Of a stretch of DNA of 31,279 nt, positions 15,570 to 24,344 are shown piece after piece. Location: NCBI GenBank assembly GCA_964611645.1, contig CAZTAO010000056.1, positions 1-31,279 on the forward strand, given 5' to 3'. This DNA comes from CAZTAO01 sp964611645 (GTDB lineage: Bacteria; Armatimonadota; UBA5829). Under the pieces are notes generated by a model. That model searched no databases. It was not told the origin of the DNA and saw only the letters and a program-made list of their open reading frames with translations. Numbering within the stretch: position 1 is the stretch's first letter; the number at the start of each line of letters is the position of its first letter. The position numbers and the translations under genes were made by a program.

Positions 15570-15998
15570 TTGGGCGGAGCTGAAACCGGAAAACTCACTT
15601 TGACAGCGTTCTCGCTGCTCCTGTTCGGGATTACCCTTGGGAGCGCGGGCCAGATATGCTTCAAGATCGGGCTTGGGCACGGCCAGCCGATACAGATAGA
15701 TGCCTCACCCATAATCACTTTCCTGGGCATTCTCAAGGTCATGATCAGGCCGTGGGTGATGGCAGGACTGTGCCTCTATGTCATAAGCACTTTCACCTAC
15801 CTGCTTGCCCTGAGCAGGGTCAGACTGAGCGTCGCATATCCTCTCATCTCGCTGGGGTATGTGATAGTGGTCGTTCTCTCCTCGGTAATTCTCAAAGAAC
15901 CGGTAGACTGGAAGTATGCCATCGCCGGGTTGGTGTGTATCTCGCTGGGGGTTTCGTTTATCGGCTTAGGGATGGGCCAGTCTCCCGGCAAACCGTAA
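15570..15998 (+). CDS. SMR/EamA-like four-helix membrane protein
   Basis: This 142-residue integral membrane protein has four predicted helices, beginning near LTAFSLLLFGITLGSAGQI, then PWVMAGLCLYVISTFTYL, VAYPLISLGYVIVVVLSSV and YAIAGLVCISLGVSFIGLG. The AYPL...G pattern and the LKEPVDW loop match the small multidrug resistance / ArnE-ArnF / EamA group of transporters. The TTG at 15570 is chosen because AAGGAGAGG at 15552-15560 lies just upstream and would be inside a longer reading frame starting at 15540. It stands 33 bases before a YfhO-like gene in a run of GT-C-type membrane proteins. A role as a polyprenyl-phosphate-sugar flippase is plausible; drug or polyamine export is an alternative. 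Confidence 0.7.
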   Translation: MGGAETGKLTLTAFSLLLFGITLGSAGQICFKIGLGHGQPIQIDASPIITFLGILKVMIRPWVMAGLCLYVISTFTYLLALSRVRLSVAYPLISLGYVIVVVLSSVILKEPVDWKYAIAGLVCISLGVSFIGLGMGQSPGKP

Positions 15999-16031
15999 GT
16001 GCGGCATCTGCCGATGCTGCGGTAATGGGAG

Positions 16032-18227
16032 ATGTTTGCCTTGCGCCGTCTGTTGCCGTTTCTCTTCTTTGCAATTGTTGTGTGCGTGTTTCTGTGGCGC
16101 CCGCTGTTCACAGGCGTAGCTCTGCTTCCTGGGGACTACCTCCAGGGAATGCTCGGCGATCCGGCCCCCGCTCCTCAGTCCGTCCGGCAGTGGAACCCGC
16201 TGCAGTTCGACGCGGTGGCACAGTTCTACCCCTGGCGGGCGTTCTACGCCAAGTGGATGTCGCAGGGCATTCTGCCTCTGTGGAACCCGCACCAGTTCTC
16301 TGGCACCCCGTTCCAGGCTAACGGCCAGTCGGCAATCCTCTATCCTTTGAACCTCCTCTTTCTGCTGTTTGGCCCGATTACGGCGTTCACGGTCTACGCG
16401 CTCTTGCACCTGTTCCTCGCGGCCTGTTTCACATATCTGCTGATGCGGTCTCTGGGCGTTGGGCGGGTTGGTGGAGTTGTCGCGGGAATCGTGTTCGCGC
16501 TCTCCGCGTTCATTGTGGTTTGGCTGGAGTTGCCCACATTCGTCGGCGCGGCGGTGTGGCTGCCTGCTGCGTGCTGGATGGCGAGGCTGGCGATGCTTAG
16601 GCGGTCAGCGCTGTACGCAATGCTCTCCGGAGTAGCTGTTGCGATGGCTTTCCTGGCAGGCCACTTGCAGATAGCGTTCTACGTCGGCTTTGCGACTGTC
16701 CTGTTCTGGGCTTGGCTCATCGGCAGCGAGGTCAGGACCGACGGTTTTCGAGCCAACTGGCTGAGGCTTGTCGGATATCTTGTGGGGTTTGCTGTGATCG
16801 CGGGCACTCTCGCAGCGCCGCAGATTCTTCCGACTCAGGAACTCGCGGCCAACTCTCACCGGGTGAGGGAAACATCATCGGAGGGCTACGAACGCTTTAT
16901 CTCCAACGCGCTGGCCCCATACAGGTTGATCACCGTCTTCTCACCGAACTACTACGGCAGCCCTGCCACCAACGACTACTACCTCCTCGGCAACATTATG
17001 GGCCATCCGGGCAGCGCGGCGGATTATACCGAGTATGGCGCTTATGCCGGAGTGGGGTCGCTCGTACTGGCGTTGCTTGGTCTCGCGCTGATGCGCAGAC
17101 GCCGGTTCATAGGCTTCTTTGCAGGACTGGGCGCTCTCGCTCTGCTCACAGCCTGCGGGACTGCTATCAATGTGCTCTTCTACTACTTCCTGCCCGGTTT
17201 CAGCGCCCTCGGTGGCCCGAATCGGATCGTCATTCTGTGGTGCTTCTCGATTGCCGTGCTGGCCGGATTTGGGGTTGATGGGCTGCTCTCTGATAGCGAA
17301 TGGCTGAAGAAGTCCAAGCTGCGGGTGCCGAAGGGCGCGATATGGTGCGCTGTGGCGTTTGTCGTCGTCGCCCTGCTGTACTTTGTGGCGGATATCAACG
17401 CATTCCGTCCGACGATAGCTCTGCCGAAGGATCTCAGGGATGCGCAGTCGTCTGGTCTGCCTTTCCTATGGGCAGGCCTTGCAGCGGGGCTTTCGATAGT
17501 GTTCTTGGTTGGAGCAATCAACAAGAAGCTCTTCGCTGGTGTGATCGTTGCGCTGGTTGTTGCAGATCTGTTCGCATTCGGTATCAATTACAACCCCACA
17601 TGCGAACGCGCCAAAGTCTATCCCGAGACAGAGTTGACCCGATTCCTGCGAGATAACGCGGGCGACGCCCGCATCGCACCGATCAATAGTTCGTGGAGCC
17701 TGTATCAGACACCCAAGGCGATTCTTCCGCCTAATGCCGCGATGGTGTACGGCCTCAACGATGTCCAGGGCTACGATTCTTTGTTCGCTAAGTATTACAA
17801 GGTCAGCATCGCCGCTGCCACGGGAGTCAGCGACCCGTGCCCGCCAGAAAATGGCAATATGGTCTTTGCGAAATTTCTCAGTCCAGACTTGGCGGGCCTT
17901 GGCGCGAAGTATGCTCTCTCTGCTTCCGGCGGACGGTCGGGTAATGGCCTCAAGGAAGTTGCGGAGTTCAATGGAGTCCACGTCTATGAACTGCCGCAGC
18001 GCGACTGGCCGAATGCCGGTGAGAAGTACTCGTCCCCAAACGCAATGATCGCTAACGCCGCTCCCGACTACCCCGGATGGACACGCACAAAGGATGGTCA
18101 ACTCCAGTCGTTCGAGCCATTCTCCTTCCGTCTCGGCACATTCCTGACGTGTTTGGGGGTGATGCTCTTGTCGGCAGTCGGGGCGGCCCACTTTATGCTG
18201 CGGAAGAAGCGGTTGGCAGATGGATAA
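16032..18227 (+). CDS. YfhO-like polytopic membrane protein (GT-C type)
   Basis: This 731-residue protein has about 12 hydrophobic helices. The first is residues 5-25, and a further helix lies close to the C-terminus (FLTCLGVMLLSAVGAAHFML) before a basic tail. The loop after the first helix has GDYL and then DAVAQFYPWRAF, LPLWNPHQFSGTPF and ANGQSAILYPLN, the signature of the YfhO family. That family is thought to have the GT-C glycosyltransferase fold and to modify surface glycopolymers in Bacillus relatives. A large soluble region lies at about residues 525-700. The ATG at 16032 is 33 bases after the SMR-like gene. It overlaps the next gene by eight bases. The sugar donor and acceptor are not known. 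Confidence 0.8.
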   Translation: MFALRRLLPFLFFAIVVCVFLWRPLFTGVALLPGDYLQGMLGDPAPAPQSVRQWNPLQFDAVAQFYPWRAFYAKWMSQGILPLWNPHQFSGTPFQANGQSAILYPLNLLFLLFGPITAFTVYALLHLFLAACFTYLLMRSLGVGRVGGVVAGIVFALSAFIVVWLELPTFVGAAVWLPAACWMARLAMLRRSALYAMLSGVAVAMAFLAGHLQIAFYVGFATVLFWAWLIGSEVRTDGFRANWLRLVGYLVGFAVIAGTLAAPQILPTQELAANSHRVRETSSEGYERFISNALAPYRLITVFSPNYYGSPATNDYYLLGNIMGHPGSAADYTEYGAYAGVGSLVLALLGLALMRRRRFIGFFAGLGALALLTACGTAINVLFYYFLPGFSALGGPNRIVILWCFSIAVLAGFGVDGLLSDSEWLKKSKLRVPKGAIWCAVAFVVVALLYFVADINAFRPTIALPKDLRDAQSSGLPFLWAGLAAGLSIVFLVGAINKKLFAGVIVALVVADLFAFGINYNPTCERAKVYPETELTRFLRDNAGDARIAPINSSWSLYQTPKAILPPNAAMVYGLNDVQGYDSLFAKYYKVSIAAATGVSDPCPPENGNMVFAKFLSPDLAGLGAKYALSASGGRSGNGLKEVAEFNGVHVYELPQRDWPNAGEKYSSPNAMIANAAPDYPGWTRTKDGQLQSFEPFSFRLGTFLTCLGVMLLSAVGAAHFMLRKKRLADG

Positions 18228-19842
18228 CGACGTTCGCAAAGAGAGAAACGCAGTCTGGTTCTGCGCCGCCGGGCTGGCAGTTGCGGCTTCGCTTCCATAT
18301 CTGTGGGCCTTGTTCCTCAATCCCAGCGGGTTCTCGTTCCTCGGCTTCACGCACAACATCGACGATGGCGCAGTCTATCTGTCCTGGATCAACCAGGTCG
18401 CGCACGGCAAGCTGTTTGCCACCAATCTCTACACCCCCGAAGCCCACGCCGCGCAGTTCAACCTGTTGTTTGTTCTGATTGGCTGGGTCTGCGCGATAAC
18501 CCGAGTTTCCGGAGTGGTTGTCTTCCACATATTCCGAATTCTGCTGGCCTTCGCCGTTGTGATGTATGGGTGGAGGTTCAGTCGGCAGTTCCTGCAGGAA
18601 TGGAAAGAGCGCATACTGTTTGTCCAATTGTTGGGCTTCTCTTCCGGGCTTGGGTGGCTGATACGTGGCGGGGAGATTCCGAACGCGCCGGTTGATACGT
18701 GGCAGCCGGAAGCCATCACGTTTCTTTCCGCCTACCTGAACCCGCTGTTTCTAGCTGGTCTGCTGCTGACGATGGTTGCGCTGGACAACCTGCTGAGCGC
18801 GGTTCGCACTTTCAAGATTCGTTACGCCCTCTATGCAGGTGTCGCATTGCTGCTGTTGGGGAATGTCCACACCTACGACGTGCTGACCATTGCGGCCGTA
18901 TGGCTGCTCTATATTGTGGTTCTCGGAATGAGACTGCGCAGGTTCCCCGGCAAGGAAATCGGCATGAGCTTGATAGCCGCTCTGATGGCAGTGCCATCTC
19001 TTGCCTATCAATTCTATTCATTCACTTCCGATCCTGCATTTGCCGCGAGGGTAAACTCGCCCGCGCCATCTCCCACGATCTGGTTCTATTTCATCGGCTA
19101 TGGCCTGGTGCTGGCCGCGGCCGTTGTTGGAGCCTGGCGATTTGGCCGAGTAAAGAGCCCAAACGTCGACCCGTGGTTGCTCCTGATCTACGCATGGGCA
19201 GTCATAGGCTTCATCATGCCGTACATTCCCGCAGCCCAGCAGAGAAAGCTGGTTATGGGACTGCACATCCCACTATGCATTTTGGCAGCCTATGGCATCG
19301 GGCCGCTGTTTGCCCGTCTGAAAGAGCACGCTTTCAACGTCGCTGTCTGCGGCCTGGTTCTTGTTATGTCCGTAAGTAACTGGATGTTCATGGCCAACGA
19401 CTCCCGCCTGCTGGAAAACGGTCGCACCGTGACCCACTATCCGCCTTATGCCCGAACCGCTGAGTTCTCGGCAATGACCGAGCTGCAGCGGGTTTCCGAG
19501 CCAACTTCGGTGATCTATGCTACTCCGGAACTTGCACTCTGGATACCAGTCTATTCCGGGCTGAGGGTCTACTACGGCCACTGGAGCGAAACCCCGGACT
19601 ACGCGGGCAAGCTGGGACGATTTCTGGAATTCCGTGATGAATCCACTAGAGACATCACACGCGACCAGATAGTTACAGAATCCGGTGCCGACTTCCTGGT
19701 GTTTGACTCCAACCGCTATCCTGTCTCGGACTCTCTCAGAAGCTACTTCGACCGTCGGCTGAAGCAAGTGTGGGAAAGCGGTGGGGTGGCTATCTACCGA
19801 GTCAACGGCGGGCAGTCGGCAGTCGGCGGCCAAGATCGATGA
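18220..19842 (+). CDS. Polytopic membrane protein, probable GT-C glycosyltransferase-like
   Basis: This 540-residue protein has about 10 hydrophobic helices, starting at residues 11-32. The loop after the first helix contains NIDDGAVYLSWINQVAHG, with a pair of acidic residues at the place where GT-C enzymes carry their catalytic Asp. A C-terminal soluble region from about residue 405 contains short mixed strands and helices (YATPELALWIPVYSGLRVYYG). The family is not named with confidence. The gene overlaps the YfhO-like gene by eight bases, and its stop overlaps the next ATG (ATGA), so it belongs to the same cassette. The last residues (NGGQSAVGGQDR) are encoded by a short GGCAGTC-type repeat and look like a recent low-complexity extension. 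Confidence 0.65.
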   Translation: MDNDVRKERNAVWFCAAGLAVAASLPYLWALFLNPSGFSFLGFTHNIDDGAVYLSWINQVAHGKLFATNLYTPEAHAAQFNLLFVLIGWVCAITRVSGVVVFHIFRILLAFAVVMYGWRFSRQFLQEWKERILFVQLLGFSSGLGWLIRGGEIPNAPVDTWQPEAITFLSAYLNPLFLAGLLLTMVALDNLLSAVRTFKIRYALYAGVALLLLGNVHTYDVLTIAAVWLLYIVVLGMRLRRFPGKEIGMSLIAALMAVPSLAYQFYSFTSDPAFAARVNSPAPSPTIWFYFIGYGLVLAAAVVGAWRFGRVKSPNVDPWLLLIYAWAVIGFIMPYIPAAQQRKLVMGLHIPLCILAAYGIGPLFARLKEHAFNVAVCGLVLVMSVSNWMFMANDSRLLENGRTVTHYPPYARTAEFSAMTELQRVSEPTSVIYATPELALWIPVYSGLRVYYGHWSETPDYAGKLGRFLEFRDESTRDITRDQIVTESGADFLVFDSNRYPVSDSLRSYFDRRLKQVWESGGVAIYRVNGGQSAVGGQDR

Positions 19843-21449
19843 GCAGTACTACACGCAGGGTCTGGCGTGAGTTCTTGGCATCGACGGCAGCCTATCTCGC
19901 TCTCACCGCCCTACTGATCGGGCTGTGCATCGCCAGGAACCACGGAGTCTTTGTCTACCCACTGGATGACAGCTACATACACATGGCTATTGCCAAGAAC
20001 ATAGCGTTGCACGGGGTCTGGGGCGTCTCTCCGCACGAGTTTGGGAACGCGTCATCTTCGCCCGGCTACACGGTGCTTCTTTCAGCCATATACCTGATTA
20101 CCGGACCTCACGTCTCGACTCCGCTGCTGTTGAACGTCATATTCGGCTTGGTCTTCCTCTATGTCTTCTCGCTGTTTGTGGCTAAGTGGTGGCCAAATGC
20201 AAAGTGGCATACCAGAGTTGCTGCCGGCATTGCGGCGACGGTTATCCTGCCTCTCCCGATACTTACCGTGATAGCCATGGAGCACGTGCTCCACGCGCTG
20301 ATGATACTGCTCCTGGCCGACGCGTTCCTGGACTGTCTCGCTGATGAAACCAAGCCCAACATAGCTTGGCGGCTGCCTCTGCTTGCCGCCGTCTCAATCC
20401 TCGTGAGATATGAGACCGGTTTTGTGCTGCTGCCGATGCTGGTAATGCTTGTGATTCGCAAAAACTGGTGGCCGGCCATCACGACGGGGCTGTCGGCCGC
20501 CGCCGCGGTGCTGATTGTCGGTCTCGTGTTCAAATACCACGGCGCCGAGATGTTTCCCAACTCGGTGCTGATAAAGTCATCGGTTATCCTTGGCCGTATG
20601 TCGCGCGGAGAGGTGATCGGAGCGTTTGCTTTCGCAGGGAACGGCGCACTTCATAAGCTGCGCCAGGAACCCCTCCTCGCGTGGTGCTGTATGGTTATTG
20701 GGTTGTCGGTCTTCGCTCCTCGGTCGACGGTCGAACGCAATTACGACGATCCCTCCAGGTATCCTGCCTGGAGGGTCACAGCTATTGCAGCATTCGCCCT
20801 CTGCGCCTGCACTCTTGCCATCCACCTCCTCAGCAGCGCGCCGGTGTGGTTCTTCCGATACCAGTCCTATCTGGCAGCGCTGTGCTGCGCGGGGCTGGTG
20901 GTTTCGCTGTCCGGTGGTCTGGGCTCTCGCCGAAGGTTTCTTGCAGTGTTGCTCTTGCTGCTGGCAGTCGGCTCTGTTGGGCGGATGTGGAACGGGTTCG
21001 CCAGGACCACGCAGGCTTCCCAAAACATCCACGACCAGCAGTACCAGATGGCGAGATTCCTGAGGGAATACTACCCTGGAGCGCCGGTAGCGGTTAATGA
21101 CATCGGAGCGGTGAGCTACTTCGCAGGTACGGCCACAGTCGATCTCTACGGCCTCGGGAACAATCGCATCGCCAAAATGAAGCGCGCGCGCGAGTTCGGG
21201 GTAGACGAGATCGAATCGGTGTGCAAGTCCTACGGAGTGGGGGTTGCAATAGTGTATGACAGGTGGTTCCCGGACCTCCCCAAGTCGTGGCGGCGGATAT
21301 GCCGCTGGACCATTGCGGACAACTTCATCTGTGGCGGCAAGACCGTCTCTTTCTACGCGACGACTCCCTCTGCCGCCGCTATGCTCCGCGAAGACCTTAC
21401 CAGCTTCGCTCGCAAGCTGCCCAGAAATGTGGTTGTGGCTTGGGATTGA
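19839..21449 (+). CDS. Polytopic membrane protein, ArnT/PMT-like GT-C candidate
   Basis: This 536-residue protein has about 11 hydrophobic helices. The ATG at 19839 is used because it overlaps the preceding stop by four bases; the frame is open further upstream but within the previous gene. After the first helix comes YPLDDSYIHMAIAKNIALHG, closely matching the DD-x-Y-I-x-x-x-x-A-K-N-x-x-x-x-G loop of GT-C glycosyltransferases of the ArnT/mannosyltransferase type. The two Asp are the expected catalytic site facing the outer side of the membrane. The C-terminal region from about residue 415 is soluble. It ends four bases from the stop of the convergent gene, with no hairpin between. Substrate unknown; polyprenyl-phosphate sugar donors are typical. 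Confidence 0.72.
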   Translation: MSSTTRRVWREFLASTAAYLALTALLIGLCIARNHGVFVYPLDDSYIHMAIAKNIALHGVWGVSPHEFGNASSSPGYTVLLSAIYLITGPHVSTPLLLNVIFGLVFLYVFSLFVAKWWPNAKWHTRVAAGIAATVILPLPILTVIAMEHVLHALMILLLADAFLDCLADETKPNIAWRLPLLAAVSILVRYETGFVLLPMLVMLVIRKNWWPAITTGLSAAAAVLIVGLVFKYHGAEMFPNSVLIKSSVILGRMSRGEVIGAFAFAGNGALHKLRQEPLLAWCCMVIGLSVFAPRSTVERNYDDPSRYPAWRVTAIAAFALCACTLAIHLLSSAPVWFFRYQSYLAALCCAGLVVSLSGGLGSRRRFLAVLLLLLAVGSVGRMWNGFARTTQASQNIHDQQYQMARFLREYYPGAPVAVNDIGAVSYFAGTATVDLYGLGNNRIAKMKRAREFGVDEIESVCKSYGVGVAIVYDRWFPDLPKSWRRICRWTIADNFICGGKTVSFYATTPSAAAMLREDLTSFARKLPRNVVVAWD

Positions 21450-21452
21450 GGG

Positions 21453-22688
21453 TTACCGCCCTGCATTCTCCGGAGGATTACGTTCCACATACTTGAGCAA
21501 TTCCTCACGCTCGGCTTCGGTGAGTTGTCTCGGCTTGTGCAGAGGCTTGATGTCCCACGCCACGATGTCGCCTTTGGACTCCCTGCTGATTGCCCCGTTC
21601 TCATCGAAATCCACTGATACCCCGCCGTCGTCAACACCATCCGGCCCGACGCTGTAGAGCAGGTACCTGTCTTCGGTACGTCGGTAGCGAAACCCCTCGC
21701 CCACCGCGAACGGGTCCAGCGGGAGCGAGTCCAGGTACTTGGGTGCGAGTTCATTGAGGGTCTCTGGGTAGAAGCCAAGGTCGGCCTTGTGTGCCTGCAG
21801 GCCAAGCGCCAACGGCAGCATCATGGTGTCTGCCCTTCGGTACTCCAACACGAATCTGTGGAGGCTCCACGACGAGATACCGACGGCTTCGGCCAGTGTA
21901 TCATCGCAATACCAGTCCTCACGCGATGACAGCGCAAACGGTAGTTCCACATCCCGTGCCAGCGCTTCAAGGTTGAGCAGTATTGCGGGAGTCACCTGGT
22001 TCCTCCGCGTTCGTAACGCGATGCCCAGCGCCTTCCAGAATCCTGTATCAGTGCCGCTCAAGAGCCACTTCACGATGCTTACGCGCCAGAGCGGCTTCGC
22101 CAGATCGCTCTCAAGCCCTTTGCGGTAGCCTGACTTGAAGTCAGCGCGCATTATCTCCCCAAAGGTTGCCTTCCCCGCCTGAATTGCGATCAACCGTCTG
22201 GCTGCGGCTGAGGCTTCGCCGGGCTTGAGCATATCTACGATTGGCCACAAATGCTGCTTGCCCTTAGCCTCAATCGCAAGTCCGACAAGCGCGGTTATCA
22301 GGAGGTCTCGTGACATGAGCGCGCCGAGGGCAATCACATCCAGATACGCGTCTGCGGCGGCGTGCAGATCCCCCGCGACCTCTTTGAGCATACCGCCGAG
22401 TTCAATAAGCCGCGAGAGTCGGCGGCAGCCAGTGAGCAGCGAGACACAATTGTCATCCGATGCACTATCGGGAACTTGGAATTCGTGCTGAATTGCTTCT
22501 TGGGCTAGAGACACAGCCGACGCGTTTGCCTGCAGCAACTGCCCGGCCTTCTCCAGCGCCTCCGGAGAAGGAGACTGATCCCCCGTTTTCTCGTGGCTGC
22601 GCAGGGTAAACGCTGTATCGTCTATGGCTGCTGCCTCGACCACACTGCTGATTGCTCGGGTAATGAGACTACTGCCGTTCTCGGACAT
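21453..22688 (-). CDS. Unrecognised protein with pseudopilin-like C-terminal segment
   Basis: This 411-residue protein belongs to no family I can name for its N-terminal three quarters, which is helical, rich in Ala and Leu, and lacks a signal peptide or a clear membrane helix. Around residues 305-365 it carries LGFYPETLNELAPKYLDSLP, then LDPFAVGEGFRYRR and LLYSVGPDGVDDGG. This is the C-terminal strand pattern of GspG-type pseudopilins, also found as a domain of larger proteins in Planctomycetes, Armatimonadota and relatives. The ATG at 22688 follows a possible promoter at 22742-22770. It is convergent with the GT-C gene (stops four bases apart) and 94 bases downstream of recO, so it may also be reached by read-through from the trp operon. 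Confidence 0.75.
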   Translation of the reverse strand: MSENGSSLITRAISSVVEAAAIDDTAFTLRSHEKTGDQSPSPEALEKAGQLLQANASAVSLAQEAIQHEFQVPDSASDDNCVSLLTGCRRLSRLIELGGMLKEVAGDLHAAADAYLDVIALGALMSRDLLITALVGLAIEAKGKQHLWPIVDMLKPGEASAAARRLIAIQAGKATFGEIMRADFKSGYRKGLESDLAKPLWRVSIVKWLLSGTDTGFWKALGIALRTRRNQVTPAILLNLEALARDVELPFALSSREDWYCDDTLAEAVGISSWSLHRFVLEYRRADTMMLPLALGLQAHKADLGFYPETLNELAPKYLDSLPLDPFAVGEGFRYRRTEDRYLLYSVGPDGVDDGGVSVDFDENGAISRESKGDIVAWDIKPLHKPRQLTEAEREELLKYVERNPPENAGR

Positions 22689-22741
22689 TGGATGCCCCTT
22701 GTCGCGCGCTAAGCGCTTTCTGTGACACGACGTGCTCGCAC

Positions 22742-22770
22742 ACTATATCACACCAGCCGGAGTCGCGCAA
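22742..22770 (-). promoter_or_regulatory. Possible promoter of the pseudopilin-like gene
   Basis: On the minus strand TATAGT (22747-22742) is preceded by an extended -10 TG and, after a 17-base spacer, by a poor -35 TTGCGC (22770-22765). The match rests on the extended -10. Transcription would start near 22735, about 47 bases before the ATG. Confidence 0.4.
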
Positions 22771-22782
22771 GACCGAACTGTG

Positions 22783-23550
22783 TTACTCCGCTTGCTCCAA
22801 CCTCGCCACCACGTCAATGAACTTGGTGGACTTGAGCTTGCGCTCCAACCTGTAGGTGATGTGCCATTTGAGCATCTTGGCCAAGTCTTTGCGCGCGCCG
22901 GAGGGGAACTGCAGCAGTCCCAGCTTGTGGGGTTCGCATTCTTCGAGGGCCCTAATATAGGATGCGGCCGAGCGGGAGACCCACAGCACATCCGCGGGGA
23001 TCGTGCCACACTCCGCGCACACCATCCCACCCAACGCCGGGCTGAACGCGCATTGCGGGTCGAACTCTTCCCCGGAACACCTCACACAGCATTCGCAATG
23101 GGGCTTGTAGCCGAGGTGGTCGAGCAGGTGAAGCTCGAAGTATCGCGCGACCAGTTCCGGGTCCGCGCCGCTCTCCAGAACATACATCGCGGAGAGCAGG
23201 GTGTCGAAGAGTTCCTGGTCGGCGTCGGAGTCATCCACGAAACTATGCACAAGTTCGAGCATGTACACTCCATACGCCACGCTCTTCATTGCGGACTTTG
23301 CCCTCGGGAATGACTCACGAATCTCCGCCTGCGAGACCAAGTCAAGGTCGCGGCCCTTGTCCAGCAGGTATCTCGCGTATGTGAAAGGCTCGGTCGCGCC
23401 TGAAAGCTTGCTCCCAGGCCGCCTTGCCCCCTTCGCCACCGCCGACACCTTGCCGCGCTCGCGGGTGTAGAGGGTCAGAATCCGATCCTTCTCCCCCAAG
23501 TCAATCCGCTTCAAGACTATCGCACTAGCGCTGTAGGTTCTTGCGTTCAA
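22783..23550 (-). CDS. recO: DNA repair protein RecO
   Basis: This 255-residue protein anneals single strands and helps load RecA in RecFOR gap repair. The N-terminal OB-fold begins with ARTYSASAIVLKRIDLGEKD and contains LTLYTRERGKVSAVAKGARR, the most conserved RecO stretch. The middle is all-helical and includes VYMLELVHSFVDD. A CxxC pair at CECCVRCSG and another at VCAECG form the zinc finger found in many RecO proteins. The length is normal (230-260). The start is a TTG at 23550 that overlaps the trpA stop by four bases (TTGA), so recO is translated from the trp operon transcript. No separate promoter is seen, which is an unusual partner for recO. Confidence 0.93.
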   Translation of the reverse strand: MNARTYSASAIVLKRIDLGEKDRILTLYTRERGKVSAVAKGARRPGSKLSGATEPFTYARYLLDKGRDLDLVSQAEIRESFPRAKSAMKSVAYGVYMLELVHSFVDDSDADQELFDTLLSAMYVLESGADPELVARYFELHLLDHLGYKPHCECCVRCSGEEFDPQCAFSPALGGMVCAECGTIPADVLWVSRSAASYIRALEECEPHKLGLLQFPSGARKDLAKMLKWHITYRLERKLKSTKFIDVVARLEQAE

Positions 23551-24344
23551 TCTACCAATGCATCCTTCAAGCTGCGCACGTATTCGGACGCCTTCTGGAC
23601 GGCTTCGGCAGTGTCCGCCGACTCCGCAATCAGCCTAACCAAGGCGCTCCCGACCACCGCACCATCCGCGTACTCACGAATGGCTCTCATGTGCTCTGGG
23701 GTCGATATCCCAAACCCGGCTGCAATGGGGAGGGTAGTGTGTTTTCTGATTCTGGCTATCAGGTCGGCGGTCTCCGGCGGGACATCGGCTCTCGCTCCGG
23801 TTACGCCGGTTCTCGTGATGCAGTATACGAAACCACCCGCGTTCTTTGCAGTCAGTTCGATTCGAGCTTCTGTGCTCGTGGGCGCAAGCAGGAAGATGGT
23901 CGCGAGGTTGGCTGTCTTGGCTGCCCTGATCCAGTCGGTTGCTTCCTCAATGGGCAGGTCAGTCATGATGACGCCGTCCACTTCGGCCCCAGCAGCGTCG
24001 TTGGCGAACTCCACGAGGCCGTAGGAGTTGACAGGGTTGAAGTAGGTCATCAGCACAATCGGCACGCTGCAATCGAGCCGAATCTGCTTCACGCAGTCCA
24101 ACACTTTCCGCACTGATGCGCCCCGCTTGAGCGCCCGGTGCGTCGATGCCTGGATCACTGGCCCATCGGCGAGTGGGTCCGAGAATGGCACCCCAAGCTC
24201 CACTATGTCCGCGCCGCTCTGGGCAATCGCCTTGACCAGTACCACAGTCGCATCCATGCTGGGATCGCCCGCCGTGAGAAAACACACCAAAGCCTTGTCA
24301 CCGGATGCGCGGAGTTCCTTGAAGCGTTCATCAATCCTGTTCAT
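23547..24344 (-). CDS. trpA: Tryptophan synthase alpha subunit
   Basis: This 265-residue subunit cleaves indole-3-glycerol phosphate to indole and glyceraldehyde 3-phosphate and channels indole to TrpB. The TIM-barrel motifs are LVCFLTAGDPS, the catalytic Glu in VELGVPFSDPLADGP with the catalytic Asp in the same stretch, and the phosphate loop around GFGIS and DGAVVGSALV. The ATG at 24344 is chosen over an upstream start at 24362 because GGAGG lies six to seven bases before it. The gene overlaps the end of trpB by 14 bases and recO by four. It is the last biosynthetic gene of the trp operon. Confidence 0.97.
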   Translation of the reverse strand: MNRIDERFKELRASGDKALVCFLTAGDPSMDATVVLVKAIAQSGADIVELGVPFSDPLADGPVIQASTHRALKRGASVRKVLDCVKQIRLDCSVPIVLMTYFNPVNSYGLVEFANDAAGAEVDGVIMTDLPIEEATDWIRAAKTANLATIFLLAPTSTEARIELTAKNAGGFVYCITRTGVTGARADVPPETADLIARIRKHTTLPIAAGFGISTPEHMRAIREYADGAVVGSALVRLIAESADTAEAVQKASEYVRSLKDALVD

